A DNA stretch of 64,000 nucleotides from Blasia pusilla (taxonomy: Eukaryota > Marchantiophyta > Marchantiopsida > Blasiales): contig CM114271.1 of NCBI GenBank assembly GCA_050084515.1, positions 37,572,001 to 37,636,000 on the forward strand, read 5' to 3'. The notes under the pieces were generated by a model. That model searched no databases, was not told where the DNA came from, and saw nothing but the letters and a program-made list of their open reading frames with translations. How positions within the stretch are numbered: the first letter of the stretch is position 1; each line of letters starts with the position of its first letter. Below are positions 37,134 to 48,400 of this stretch, piece by piece. The position numbers and the translations under genes are program-made.

Positions 37134-37328
37134 TCTAGATTATTATTATTCGAGAGTGTTTTATTGATTTGCAAATATGTAATTACAAATACGTGATTGA
37201 CATGTGTTCAATTTTTTAGAATTTTTTTTTATTTGTTATAACATCATTTTAATTTTTCAGATTTTTTTTTTAAAATTTGTCATAACATCATTAGTGCTTT
37301 TACGTGGAATGGGCACTTACAGTATTAG
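37134..37328 (+). mobile_element. Degenerate Helitron at the AT/GC border
   Basis: Begins TCTAGATTATTATTATT after an A, then CGAGAGTGTTTTATTGATTT, the family block. The proposed 3' end is GTGGAATGGGCAC followed by TTACAGTATTAG at 37328, a decayed hairpin plus TTAG in place of CTAG; the next base is A, not T. The interior is AT-rich with long T runs. The start is good and the end tentative. Confidence 0.5.
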
Positions 37329-40085
37329 AATGAAAATAAAATAGTGCTTGGAAGTCAGGAACGCGCTCACGGGTGAAGAGCGAGTCGGAGGCGGTGCGAA
37401 AAATGGAGGGAGTTGTAGCTATGGAGTGTCGGAGTGGCTGTGCCCGTGGAACCGTGCGACAACAATTATTTTCATTTCCGCATTGAATCGTCAGTCGATG
37501 TTTCAGACGGATGAAGTCTTGGAACTATTCAACTATTCTTGTGCTGAGATCTTGGGTCCTGTAACTTAAAGTGTGTTCAGCACACCCCAGCCTGGCTGTC
37601 GTCGCAAGCAGACATTCATTCATTGAAGGGAGCAGCGCTCCGCAAACCATCTAGAAATCAAAACGCACTTATTGAGCCATCTTCAACACGTGGAAGGCGA
37701 GTGCGCTCATTCATGTGTGCGTTCATGACACTGATTTTGTGCGTTTGGGGCCCCTTGAATGCAGCTCGCGCTTCAAGTCGTGGGGAAGTTCCAGGCTTCC
37801 AAAGTTCCAGTGGGAGACGAAACGAAACGAAACGAAATGAAAATGAAAATGAAAATGAAATGGAAGGAGCACGAGGGGGAGGAGGCAAAATGATGGCACT
37901 GGAGTCGCGGATGTCGCAAGCTTGCAATTGTGAACTTGCATCAGAGCGGGGGCGGGATTCGATACGTAAATCTTTTGGCGTAGATCGGCTGGACTGGAGT
38001 CCACCAATGACTCGTGAAGCAACACTTGAAGACCTGTGCGTGGAGAATTCGTGATCAATGACATCAGGCCTGAGGGGGTGCGGAGTCAGGGAAGGACGCG
38101 AGGCAGTGGCGGGGGTGTGAGGAGCGAGCGGGGAGGAGAGACGAGAGACAATGGATCGCGGATCGTACAGCCAATGCGCAGATGGCACGAACAGGGCAGG
38201 AAAGGTAGTAGCAGCTTTCAGCAAGGAAGGAAGCCTGGATTTGTACGATCGTAGTAGGTGTGCGAAAGTCGACCGACATTGATCTTGTTTAGAATTCACA
38301 CTGACGCGGTGGGGGAACCGGTCTTCTCCGTTCTTGCCTTACGATTGCGTGCGTCTCGGCGGCTCCTCGTGCAACGCTTGGCAGTAGATGGAAGAAGTAC
38401 CGATCGATGTTCTCAGTGAATGCGATGCGTGAGACTCGCGTTGGCAAATTGGTAGGTGCAGCCGACATTGATCCTCTTGAGCCAACGGCGCCGGTGCCTC
38501 TCGGAACCCCTGGGTTTTTCTTGCAACGGAGGGAACGACCATGCGAATCGGCTGAAGAACGGCCGGGCTGTCAGAAGAAGAGTGAGCATCACAGAACAAA
38601 CCACGACCACGCATCGATAAGACTCACAGCTATGGCGATTCCATCCGCCGTCCAGTCAGCTGCAGTAGTACTCGTGTTTCACAGCCTGCTCGCTCAGGTT
38701 AGCTGGGCGTGAAATCTGACTTCGGCAGCGCCACCGTCCGTAGAGAAGGAACCACCTGGTACTCTCGCTCCACATGGTTACGAGGTGTCTGCATGTGACG
38801 GTCGATTTTAAACTGCGGTGTTTACTGAGAGCGCACACTGCGCAGACCAGATATGGGCTGCCAGTGATCGAACGTGGGAAACTCATGAGCATTATCTCTC
38901 TGCCTGCTCCGGCGTACGTCCTTCTCGCGGACTGACGAAAGGCGGTTGGTAAGGTGCGGTGGCCAAGCTACTAAGAAGTGAGAGTGGGTGCGGTGGTGGT
39001 CCGTGGAGCAGGACTCCAGGAGCGAACGAACGAACGGACGAGTACGTACGGGAAACCACGAGGGTCTGCGCTTGGGTTCGACTGATTCCTGCCTTCTTTC
39101 TCCGTCTCTCAGCACCGACCGAGACCGACTTCGGTCCGACTTCCAGCGCTGCGCATCTGCGGTTTATATATAGTAGAATAGGATTCTGCGTCTTACCACA
39201 TCTGGGCATTGACGAGTACGGTTGCTGTCGCGGCCCATGGTAGGAAACGCGGGCGGCGGGCTATGGCGTTCGAGAGTCGAGACTCCAAGGAAACGCCACA
39301 GTGCCACACTCTGAGAGGTCCTTCGGCTCGCGCCGTGCCACGGCGTCACGGATTAGTAGCGACTACCACAACAGTAGCGCCTGCTATTTCTGTACTACGC
39401 TACGCTAGAGTGCAAGCACAGTGATTACTGTACCTTGCTGCGTCGTGAGCCTGTCGACGGGCGGATATATCCGAGTCGGAGATAATGTGCGGAGGGAGGA
39501 AAGATGTTTAGAACTTTAGGGGATATAATGGTACTGCACGGATTATTGGGGTCCTCGGACTGTCGGAGTCGTCAACTGACCAACTGATTGCCTCACCTCT
39601 GGGGACGATAATCATCTTCGTATCCTTCTTTTTCTTACCCCATCAACCTTGAGACTGTGTTGGCAACGGTCTCTGGGTCGGTCGCTCGTTCGCGGTGTGC
39701 TTGCGACTTTCACGTACTCGAAGGGGCGTGGTCTGCCAGGAAGAGGACATTCGTGGTCGCGAAAGAGATCGCAGATCCAGTGCAGAAACGTACTGTTTCC
39801 AACCCCATCTCCTCTACTGCAACCATTCCCGGGACTTTGGACCGGCCTTCGTTTCAGGTCTCGTGTTCCATGAGGCGTTGGTTTAAAACGATAGGTGTGG
39901 CGAGGGATTCCACGAAGTGAATCATGTAGAGTTGCCAGAACGCACATGCGTCCGCGAGGCAATGCGCCGACCACCTGATTCCGCAATCGCTCACATTGCC
40001 GGACGGTTGTGGAAGGCTCCGAAACCTGCTGTTAGGTGATTGGGGTTCGATTGCTAGGTTTTACTTATCTGCGAACCGCAACTCG

Positions 40086-40114
40086 AAGGAAGGAAGGAAG
40101 GAAGGAAGGAAGGA
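40086..40114. repeat. (AAGG)7 tetranucleotide repeat
   Basis: About seven AAGG units in the CpG-rich island, without a neighbouring recognisable gene. Confidence 0.95.
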
Positions 40115-43100
40115 ACGCTTGGAATAATAATAAATCTTCGAAATTGACCGTCTTCTAGATTCGGTCTCAAGGTAATCATGTTTCCTTTACTCGCCATAAC
40201 ATCTCCCGAGCAAACTCGGACACCAAACTGAAGGGGCAGGGAGTCGTAGATCTGCGTCTCAGGCAGGACATTCTCGGCGATCTTCTTTGTTGACTAACAT
40301 ACCGTACTCGTTCCTGTCGACGATGTGAACAATACATAGACAGGACATAGCTGGACCGTCGCGCGCATCCATTGACGCAAGTGGCGGGCTGTGAGCGCCT
40401 GTGAAGCACGAACGTTCACAGACAGAGAGCCACCCGCACACACACATCCGATCGATTCCGATGTGTATAGCACTCGGTCGTGACTAATGCGGTCCCCAAT
40501 CCGATGTGTAGGAACCGTTACGCACTGTAGCAGGCTTACATTGGAGCCGCACTTAAAGCTCGCAGTAGTTCGCCACTTTGCAGTGCACTGCAGCCGTGCG
40601 AGCTATGATTTTCTGCTCCAGTGTAGTAGAGTACAGGAACCACGTCAAGGACGAAACCAGGGCTCTGTTAAATACCGGTTCCTGAAGATCGCAGTCATGC
40701 ACGGACCTCGGAGAAACACACAGACCGCAGGCTGGACGGTCTTTATGACAGGACATGCCTCCTGCGTAGTATAAATAAAAAGATAAAATATGATGACTTT
40801 ATCCGCAAGCGGCGATCCTTGAATCGTAACTCCGTTCCATGTATGAAGAACGTGCATGCATGATCTACAGGACTCCGGTGTGCGGAGGCGTTTTAATGAA
40901 TCGGCGTACTAACGCTGCGGGAGAATTGCGTCTGCTATACATAGAAAACCAAGCACCATAGCTCCCTAGCCACTGCTATATCCAGTACCTATCCGGTACG
41001 AGAAATCTCGCGAAGCTGGACTCCGGACGACCAGCTTGATGATCTGATCCATTGCAACTTGATCCAAAAGTCAGATATCGAAGCGTACGAAGTAGTTGTC
41101 TCCACGTATAGACCTTACTCCTCCAGATAAAATACGCCTTACACATAAAAAAGAAGCAAGACCACCACAAGTGACCCAGGGCGAGGTCGCTTTCGCTGGG
41201 AGCTGGCAGAGGTCGCTTTCCGAGATTATGATCGCCTGAACTCTGGGAGGTGCATGTTGTGACAGTGCCACTATTACGGTCCGTTTATGCAGCTCGGCCG
41301 CCCTCCTGCCTCGCCTGGCTCCATGAACTAGGGGGTCACGTTTCTGATCATGAAGGACGTCGTACAGTACAGTAGAGTACTGCCTACAACGAGGAAGGCC
41401 TTTACACAGGCCGTCACATTTTTGTTGGTTGCCGTCTACTGGAAAGGAAATAATTGATTGATGGATTGACCGGGAGCGGTGACGGCACTGCGCAGCATGC
41501 AGCCGTTGAATCCATATCTGGATCGGAAAGGAGCGCATCCATCCATCCGGTCGCGTCGCTCGCGCCCGATATAATTCACCAGCGCCTCTTCCCGAGCGTC
41601 TGCAGGTAGCCTAGAATTCTGGTGAGGAAGGGAGCTCCTCGCCTCGCAGCGCCTGCACGCTGGCTGCAGTGCCGCTGCACAGCACATGTAACAATCAAAC
41701 ATACGTCCAGTCCGTCCTGCGACTCCGCAGAGGCTCTACTCGTACACACACGTGGGCGGTGGAAAGATTGCCATAAACCCGAGGGTTCACTTTCCTAGTC
41801 CGGATCGACGATGGTGGCCAGCTTCTGGCTGCGGCCGCGGTTTCTTGGAGATCATCTCGCGTCGCCTGTTCCACGCCCGTTGTGCCTCCTTGTTGACGGC
41901 CGATAGTTGCAAACCACTTGTCTTGGCCCACTAGACGACTGAGCACTGGCCCAATTGTACCACCGTACCAGTACGTGCACATTTATGTCACCATGCCTGT
42001 GCCTGCGCTTTGCTTTGCTCACTTTAGCTGTTTCGAGGACTGTTCATGCTAGAGCAGGCTTTCGGTGGACTTACGGATCTCACCACGACTTCGCGAGACA
42101 CAACCTTGCGAACATGGACCCCGAGCCCTGGTTGGTTGGACTTCGAGACACGCGGAGAGAGAATGAGCACTGGTTGCATGTCAATGGGCATGGGACGGAC
42201 TGTATTGTCAGGATGTGTTCATCGTCGCTGGCATTCGATGTATTTCTCCACTTCTGAGCCCGAGGAAGTGATGTTTCTTCGCTTTTAGTCAAGGTCGACG
42301 GGCATACTAGCAACGAAGCAAGTACCAGTCAACGTGGCGTGTTCTTCCATAAATCTCCCTGTATCAGATTTCTTTTCTGTTTCGTGCTGCTCACCGTCCC
42401 ATGTGGATGAAGTTGACCAGCTTAGGATCCGTCTTCGATGATGATCGAGCGGACTCAACAACAGCGAATTGTGGTTTTTTCTGCGTATGGGAGAACGTAT
42501 TTTCCCACTTGAACGTTTTTTCAAATTGTGAAGCCATCTCGGGACCCTCGCCATCGAATTATCAACTTGAAGATTCTGCGTGTAATCCCCGTATCTGCCT
42601 TCTACCTCGACTTCCCCAAATTCTCGTATCGTTTGAAGTTCTACACCACCCGGCTGCAGCAAGCCTTTACTTTAAAGCAAAACATTCTCTTCAATTTTGT
42701 TGACCTGAGCATAGCACACTTTCTGGTCACTTAAACTCATGCCTCTCTCTTAAGTACTCCTTCCTTTATCGCTTGGTTGGATCCATATGTGAAGGTCTAT
42801 TCCCAAAACTAGATCTCATCATAATGTCTCCGGGCCCTACAACTTCCCATTACTCAGGAACTAATTGCAGTCCCTCGATTATCGATGTCACCGTTCCTGT
42901 GTGTGCATGCCCGGTGTGAATGCACACTGCTCGTGGATTTGCACAACATCATCCGTCTTGAGAATACTTTTTTCTCCAGGACACTCTGATGCTGTAGAAT
43001 TTTGCTCCATAATTGCTCCACATCCGCATTCTGACTAGTGCTGTGCCATGAAAATTTATTCGCTGCCAAGTGACTCCCACGTCCGGTCAATTCTGAGCCC

Positions 43101-43438
43101 GTATTTAGTCCGAATCCTCAAGATAGACGTTTCAAGAAATCTGATGGCACGAAACCGATCCCACCGAGTCCACAGAGGCCGTAAACCTGTCTCATTCCGA
43201 AGTGGACACTGATATCTATGAATCCAGGATTTGGACGGAACTAGATGAGGTGGGAAGAGCTTCGCTCGTCGTTATTAGAAGCGAGCATCCTGGATAGTCA
43301 CTTATCAGGTTCTAATCAATTTAAAAAATTTAATTTCTAATCCGCATCGCAAAACTGAAATGTGGAGATTTATCATCCAGGACACCGGAGGTACGAAGTC
43401 CTGATCACCCAGCTAGATGGTCGCATACGTGTATTCCC

Positions 43439-44113
43439 ATGCCAGGCCGCCTCGATCGCCTACTTGGCACACAAAACTGGGATGGTGGTGTGATCGACAA
43501 CCGCGGAGACTTTCCAAGCCGCAGACGGTTCGAAACACCCGCCGGGCCTGTGTCCCCGATGGTCGCGGACTGGCCAGCGTTTCTGCAAACTGAAAACTCC
43601 CAGCAGAATTTTCCGTTGCGGTCATGCGATTTCTGCCACAGGTTATGGGGTGCAGCTCCACCGCGATCTAGGAGGCAACCTAAGGATCAATGTTCGTCGC
43701 CTGTTTTAGACATGGCGGAGATCTCGTTAAGTCTTGTGCATCTCTCGAATTTCTCGAACACCGCCCAACCGACCAGGGGCGCTCCAACCGGACACACACA
43801 TTTGTCAAGTGAGTGCGCGGCGAACTGGAGCACTGCTACAGGTCGTGGAACAGTCCCTGGCGATCAGGTCGATGGGACCCTGGAGCCAGACCGTTCTACT
43901 ACTACCACTACTACCTTGGCAACATTCGAGAGTATTTATCCAGGCGATGTCTTCGCTTCCGCGAACGACTGCTATCGTCTATTCGTAGATGGCCTTTCGT
44001 GGGATTACAGCGCCACCCATCAATTGCGCACGCTCCGACTTTCCCAATTTGTTGAACGATCACTCGTTCTGTGTGTAAAACCGTTAATCGATGCGGTGAA
44101 AAACTACAGATGA
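43439..44113 (+). CDS. Uncharacterised 224-residue open frame, doubtful
   Basis: This is the longest plus-strand open frame in the CpG-rich island, ending about 600 bp before the PR-10-like gene on the same strand. The predicted peptide has no signal peptide, membrane segment or repeat, apart from a run of six Thr. I recognise no family. Frames of this size can occur by chance in GC-rich DNA with few stop codons. No splice signals or promoter support it. It is recorded because it is the best candidate for an orphan gene here. Confidence 0.12.
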   Translation: MPGRLDRLLGTQNWDGGVIDNRGDFPSRRRFETPAGPVSPMVADWPAFLQTENSQQNFPLRSCDFCHRLWGAAPPRSRRQPKDQCSSPVLDMAEISLSLVHLSNFSNTAQPTRGAPTGHTHLSSECAANWSTATGRGTVPGDQVDGTLEPDRSTTTTTTLATFESIYPGDVFASANDCYRLFVDGLSWDYSATHQLRTLRLSQFVERSLVLCVKPLIDAVKNYR

Positions 44114-44711
44114 GTCGATTCCCTCATTTGTACGTGGCGACATGGTTCCGCGCTCCCAGAAGTTTGGGCCCACCCTAGGGAGAAGGGGAAGGAGAAGGAG
44201 AGGGAGAGGGAGAGGAAGAGGAAGAGGGAGAGTGTGTGTTCCACAACGGAAGCAGGGTGTTGATTTCTCGCGCTGCTTCACGTACAGTGAGTTGGATAGA
44301 GCAATTTCGCAGAGGATTTAATGGAGCGTGCCGATCTCAGTTGCGGTGAGCATAGTACCGCAAGTGACATTGTCGCTGCTCGACGACGCTCTCGCTGAAT
44401 CAACTTTGGATCAGCTGCAGGCGCTACGAGGCGCTTTAGCCGCCCGCGCGTTCATAAGTCGCTCAGAATGAGGTCTCGAGCGCGTTTCGTGATAAGCCAG
44501 CCACTGACGCAGCGATCAGTTATGCTGTAGAACAACTGATGATATAGTCGAAGCAACTGCTCGCAGACTTATAAGGACTGGAGCAATAATTTCGCGCTCG
44601 ACGACCGTGGGGATTGACGGTTTTCGTTCCAGGATTTTTGTGAATATAATTATTCACTCGTAAACGTACCGCAGCAGGCCAGCGGCGTAGCTCCGGATTG
44701 TGGTATCAGCA

Positions 44712-45452
44712 ATGTATACCATGGGCCCCGTGGAAGTGGAGCTCAACGTCTCAGCCGACAGACTCTGGGCGGCCATGAAAGACATGAGATCTATGCTTCC
44801 AAAAGTCATGCCCGTTTTGAGAGCATCCGTCGAACTCGAAGGGGATGGTGGCGCAGGGAGTGTGCGATACATCAAGTTTCCAGCTGGTAAAGCTCTTTTC
44901 CTTATTCCGCATTTCCACAAAGTAGCGTTCTCGAAGCAAATCGCCACAATTAACAATCAAAAGTATACACAAGTTCTTAGCTCCAGCCAACTGCAAGATG
45001 TGATGCGTTTTGCATTCGAACGAGATTCGATAAGTGGTATCCCAGGGCAGGTGAACAAAGTGACTCGGCATTAATGAATGTATACGGTCCGTCATGACGA
45101 TCACTGTGTTCGAGCATTGTCAGTGCTTTTTTACTGAATTCATTAGCTATGGTGTGGGTGCGGGGCAGATGTGTCAACCAAAATATATTCCATAGAGCGA
45201 ATTGACGTCATGGATGATGAGACCTACACGGAAGTTTACACTTTGATTGGAGGAGAGATCGACCGACAGTTCAGTTTTTACAGATCGACGAGGACGTTCA
45301 CACCTACCGTTGATAACTTGACGACTGCATCGTGGTTTGTGGAATATGAGCCTCTCGACAAGGGTAGTTCCCCGGAATACTCCAAACAGATGTTTGTAGC
45401 TCTGATTAAGGCACTCGAGTGTTACTTACTTTCTCACGATGACTACACTTGA
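44712..45452 (+). CDS. Bet v 1 / PR-10-like protein (SRPBCC fold)
   Basis: Two exons, join(44712..44886, 45169..45452), give 152 residues, the usual PR-10 length (about 155-160). The 282 bp intron is GTAAAG...GGGCAG and splits a codon after its first base (G|AT, Asp59), matching the conserved single-intron position I recall for PR-10 genes near codon 62. Family signatures: LPKVMPVLRASVE, the glycine-rich loop EGDGGAGSVRYIKFP (43-57), YSIERIDVMDDETYTEVYTLIGG, and the C-terminal helix KQMFVALIKALECYLLSHDDY. PR-10 and MLP proteins are cytosolic with a large hydrophobic cavity that binds cytokinins, flavonoids, alkaloid precursors or fatty acids. The ligand cannot be read from sequence. The loop has Arg where many Bet v 1 proteins have Lys. 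ATG 44721 is an alternative start three codons in. It is the only recognised gene in the CpG-rich island. Confidence 0.9.
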
Positions 45453-48400
45453 ACTAGCCGAGTGTGAATCCGAAGGTTCTCGAGATTGCGTAATAATGTG
45501 GGATAGCTCCACGTACAATTTTGGTGCTAAGAAAAAACCAATTCCAGTCGTCCAACCCCTGCAGCTTGCCCTCAGAAAATCTGATCGGTGCTGAGAGTAG
45601 CCCGCAGGCAAATGATGAAGAGCTGGCTAGTTTCCAATATCGCCTCGTCAATATCAATTTTCTCCATAAATTCAATTCAAAATCGAGCTAGTGTTTTCGA
45701 CTCTGAATCGAGTTTGTAAATGTGAGTCATGCGACCAGAAAGACGACAGAAGTGCTGCGAGATGATACATGTGCACGCTCAGAACTTGAGATATTCCACA
45801 CGACTTATCACCTCTCTCATGTGCATCTCCGCGGAATTTGTGATTCAGGAGATGCACTTGTACGACGCTATCAAAAGAACCACGGCCTAGCTTTGCGCGC
45901 GTGTCGGGCCGGGGAAAAGAATACGATTAATCTTAAGGTCGTCCGCAGGCTTCTACCTTATCAGCACCGGTAGCGCAACTGCATCCACACATGAACGTAC
46001 CGGCCACCTCGCCCATGCCCACTTTCGCAGGAGTTGCATTTATATCCACCACTGTGCAGCGCTGTCTACAGGCATAGCATAGCGCTTGGAGGCTTCTGTT
46101 TGTCTGCTTTTCTCCAAACAACATTGAAGATTTGACACATCAGTCCCACCCATTCACAGACTTTCCGCACATGGAGCCCAGCCCTAGTCAGCTGGCCAGA
46201 TATGGTTAGTGCTCAAGACAACTTGAAACATGGAACCGTCGAGTGTAAAAGCGTTTCCTGATGCTACAACGGGGCGTCAGCCAGCCCAAGCTGAAGACTT
46301 TAACTTTGAATCTGATCGTTTTTTTTTTTCTCGGGATGTGATTCTCGATTCTTGGATCACTGCACAATCCTTCCTTCCAAACTCAAGACGTGCGCCGAGT
46401 ATTCATGCTGTTTCGTGGCAGGAGGCGTCCAGTCAACTGGCATGCGGGCAAAATCCATGCGAACGGTCCAGCTTGACCAATTGCTCGACGCGACACCGAG
46501 TTCATGTCTACATATACGATATTATACATATAACGCAAGTATATGTCATATATATGTAGCTTCAAGTGAAGAAAACAAGGAAACTATCGAAGGCACAAGT
46601 TCTTCCTCAAGCCAAGGAAATACAGAACAACCATACGGAATCTACGTTTACAATTGCAAGCTAGTGTTTGTTGACTAAGTGAATGGCACCGTGAAGTTGG
46701 ACTTTCGCCTGCTTGCAATGGAAAAGCTGAGTCTTACTCTGCAGGCCTACTGAACATTTGGACCAGTTGAGACAACATCGAAATTCATATGATCCCACAA
46801 AAGGTAGCTTGTACGCCTAGGTATGCACGAATAGCGAAACACAAAAGACATTGAGGTGGTGAAGTCAGTGCTCACGTAACTTTTGCGGCCACGCATTCAT
46901 TTTGCCATAGAAGATATACAGATCGTACATCGGTTCAGTTTATATTCCATAGGATTGCGACTCTACTTGCGGTTTGACTGCTCAGCAGATTCCAATTTGT
47001 GATACAGCACAATGCTCTTACATCTTGCATATTTAACTCCGATATTGATCAGTCGATGTTTCAGATATGTAGGTATGCACTTATCGCTATCTTTAGTCAG
47101 ATTTCAGAATTCCTGTGTTCTGTTCGTGAACCGCAAACTGAAGGGGCTACTCAAGGCACCCTAAAGATTTCTAACCGCTTAGTACATTCAATAGATCGAA
47201 TATGAAGTCCGTGATCGACGGTCAGCCATCTTTGGTAGCTTGCCCATGACGATCTTTGTCGCACAAGCAACTTTGAGAACGGCGATAAAGAAGACCAAAA
47301 ATTCATGAGAGCTGTAGGGGTTTGCACCGTGATCGCAGCAACCAGATTGCGGGTACTATTGGACTCGTGAACGCTTTAATCCATATCGATTGATCAACGT
47401 TTCACACTCCAGATCTGCTTCTGCTGAAATCGATCTGAAAAAGATTGGGTTTCAGAGATCTTGCAGAACTACATCCTCTTGCGTTTACCTTCTCGACGAA
47501 TATCAGATTCGGCGTACCTGCACAGGCACGCTGAGATTAATTAAAATAGGAGTCTCCATGTGACGACTCAGAAGTCCCTTAAAACTCTTCGAACTTCTTG
47601 ATAACCGAATCTTGAGTGTCAGTTTCAATCCTTCCGCAGCAATACCTGAACTGGCACGATGATGAGATTTCAAAGCGGGCGGATACCGGTGGCGACGATG
47701 GATCATTCGAGTGATTTTTTCTTTTCTTTTCCGAACCCCAGCTCATCAACCGCCCCCGGTACCCTCGTAACTGAGTCTTGTCTTACCTAGCTCGCCTGGG
47801 AATTCGGTTATGCCATTTTCCTTCAGGAAATCGCATCCAGGCGTTGGCTGATCAAGCACAATCAAGCTCTCAGTGCGCAGAACTCGTTTGCCGATCGACT
47901 GGACTGGACGCAGTCGGAGCATGCGCAACAAGACCGGATGTGCGCAAAGGTTGTGGTTCAGCTATGTTGAGCAGAATTCTTTGATTTCCTAATGGCACTC
48001 GAAAATCCTCTCTCGATTTGAGATCGGAGATCCTCTCTTTGGGGCTGGCCGGTCGTGGTCATGTCTGACACTTTCTTGTTTTCGCAGGTTTTCCATGACG
48101 AACACTTTCTCTCTGTAGTAGTAAATGTCATCACATGGTGAAGTTCGCAATGTTTCTCCCACCTCCCCACTCTTCAAGCGACTGCCAACTTTCCCCTTTT
48201 CCAACATTAACGTGCGTCGGTATGGTTTCTCCAGACAGCATGTCAGCTATGGACTGCTACCATATTGGCGAAATTCGATCACCCACTCTGACAGGACATC
48301 GTTGGCTTGGGGATGTGAAGCGGTATACTTGTCATCAGTCTCGTGGAAGAAAACCATCCTTACGGCCCTGTCGAAGTAGTCGGCCATGGGGTACGTACGG

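Larger units (their letters stand above)
37340..44711. other. CpG-rich island, left part, no recognisable gene
   Basis: GC and CpG content rise abruptly from about 37340. The region contains simple repeats (ACGAA and AAAATG units at 37817-37862, AAGG units at 40086-40114, GGAGAA/GAGAGG units at 44181-44232). Several long frames occur on both strands: 37623-38054 (+), 37658-38299 (-, 213 residues), 41071-41538 (-), 43439-44113 (+, 224 residues). None shows a known domain, and overlap on opposite strands and repeat content argue against most. The 224-residue frame is the best candidate for an unrecognised gene but I cannot support it. Confidence 0.45.

Noticed and set aside
40030-40060. GGTTCGATTGC, resembling a tRNA T-loop
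   Set aside because: The T-stem does not pair and no acceptor, D or anticodon arm fits around it.
43813-44055. Alternative frames inside the 224-residue open frame
   Set aside because: Overlapping frames in all phases show that stop codons are simply scarce here; this also weakens the case for the 224-residue frame.
44700-45074. Single-exon 124-residue reading of the PR-10-like gene
   Set aside because: It begins at GTG and runs into the intron; the spliced model restores the full PR-10 fold and length.
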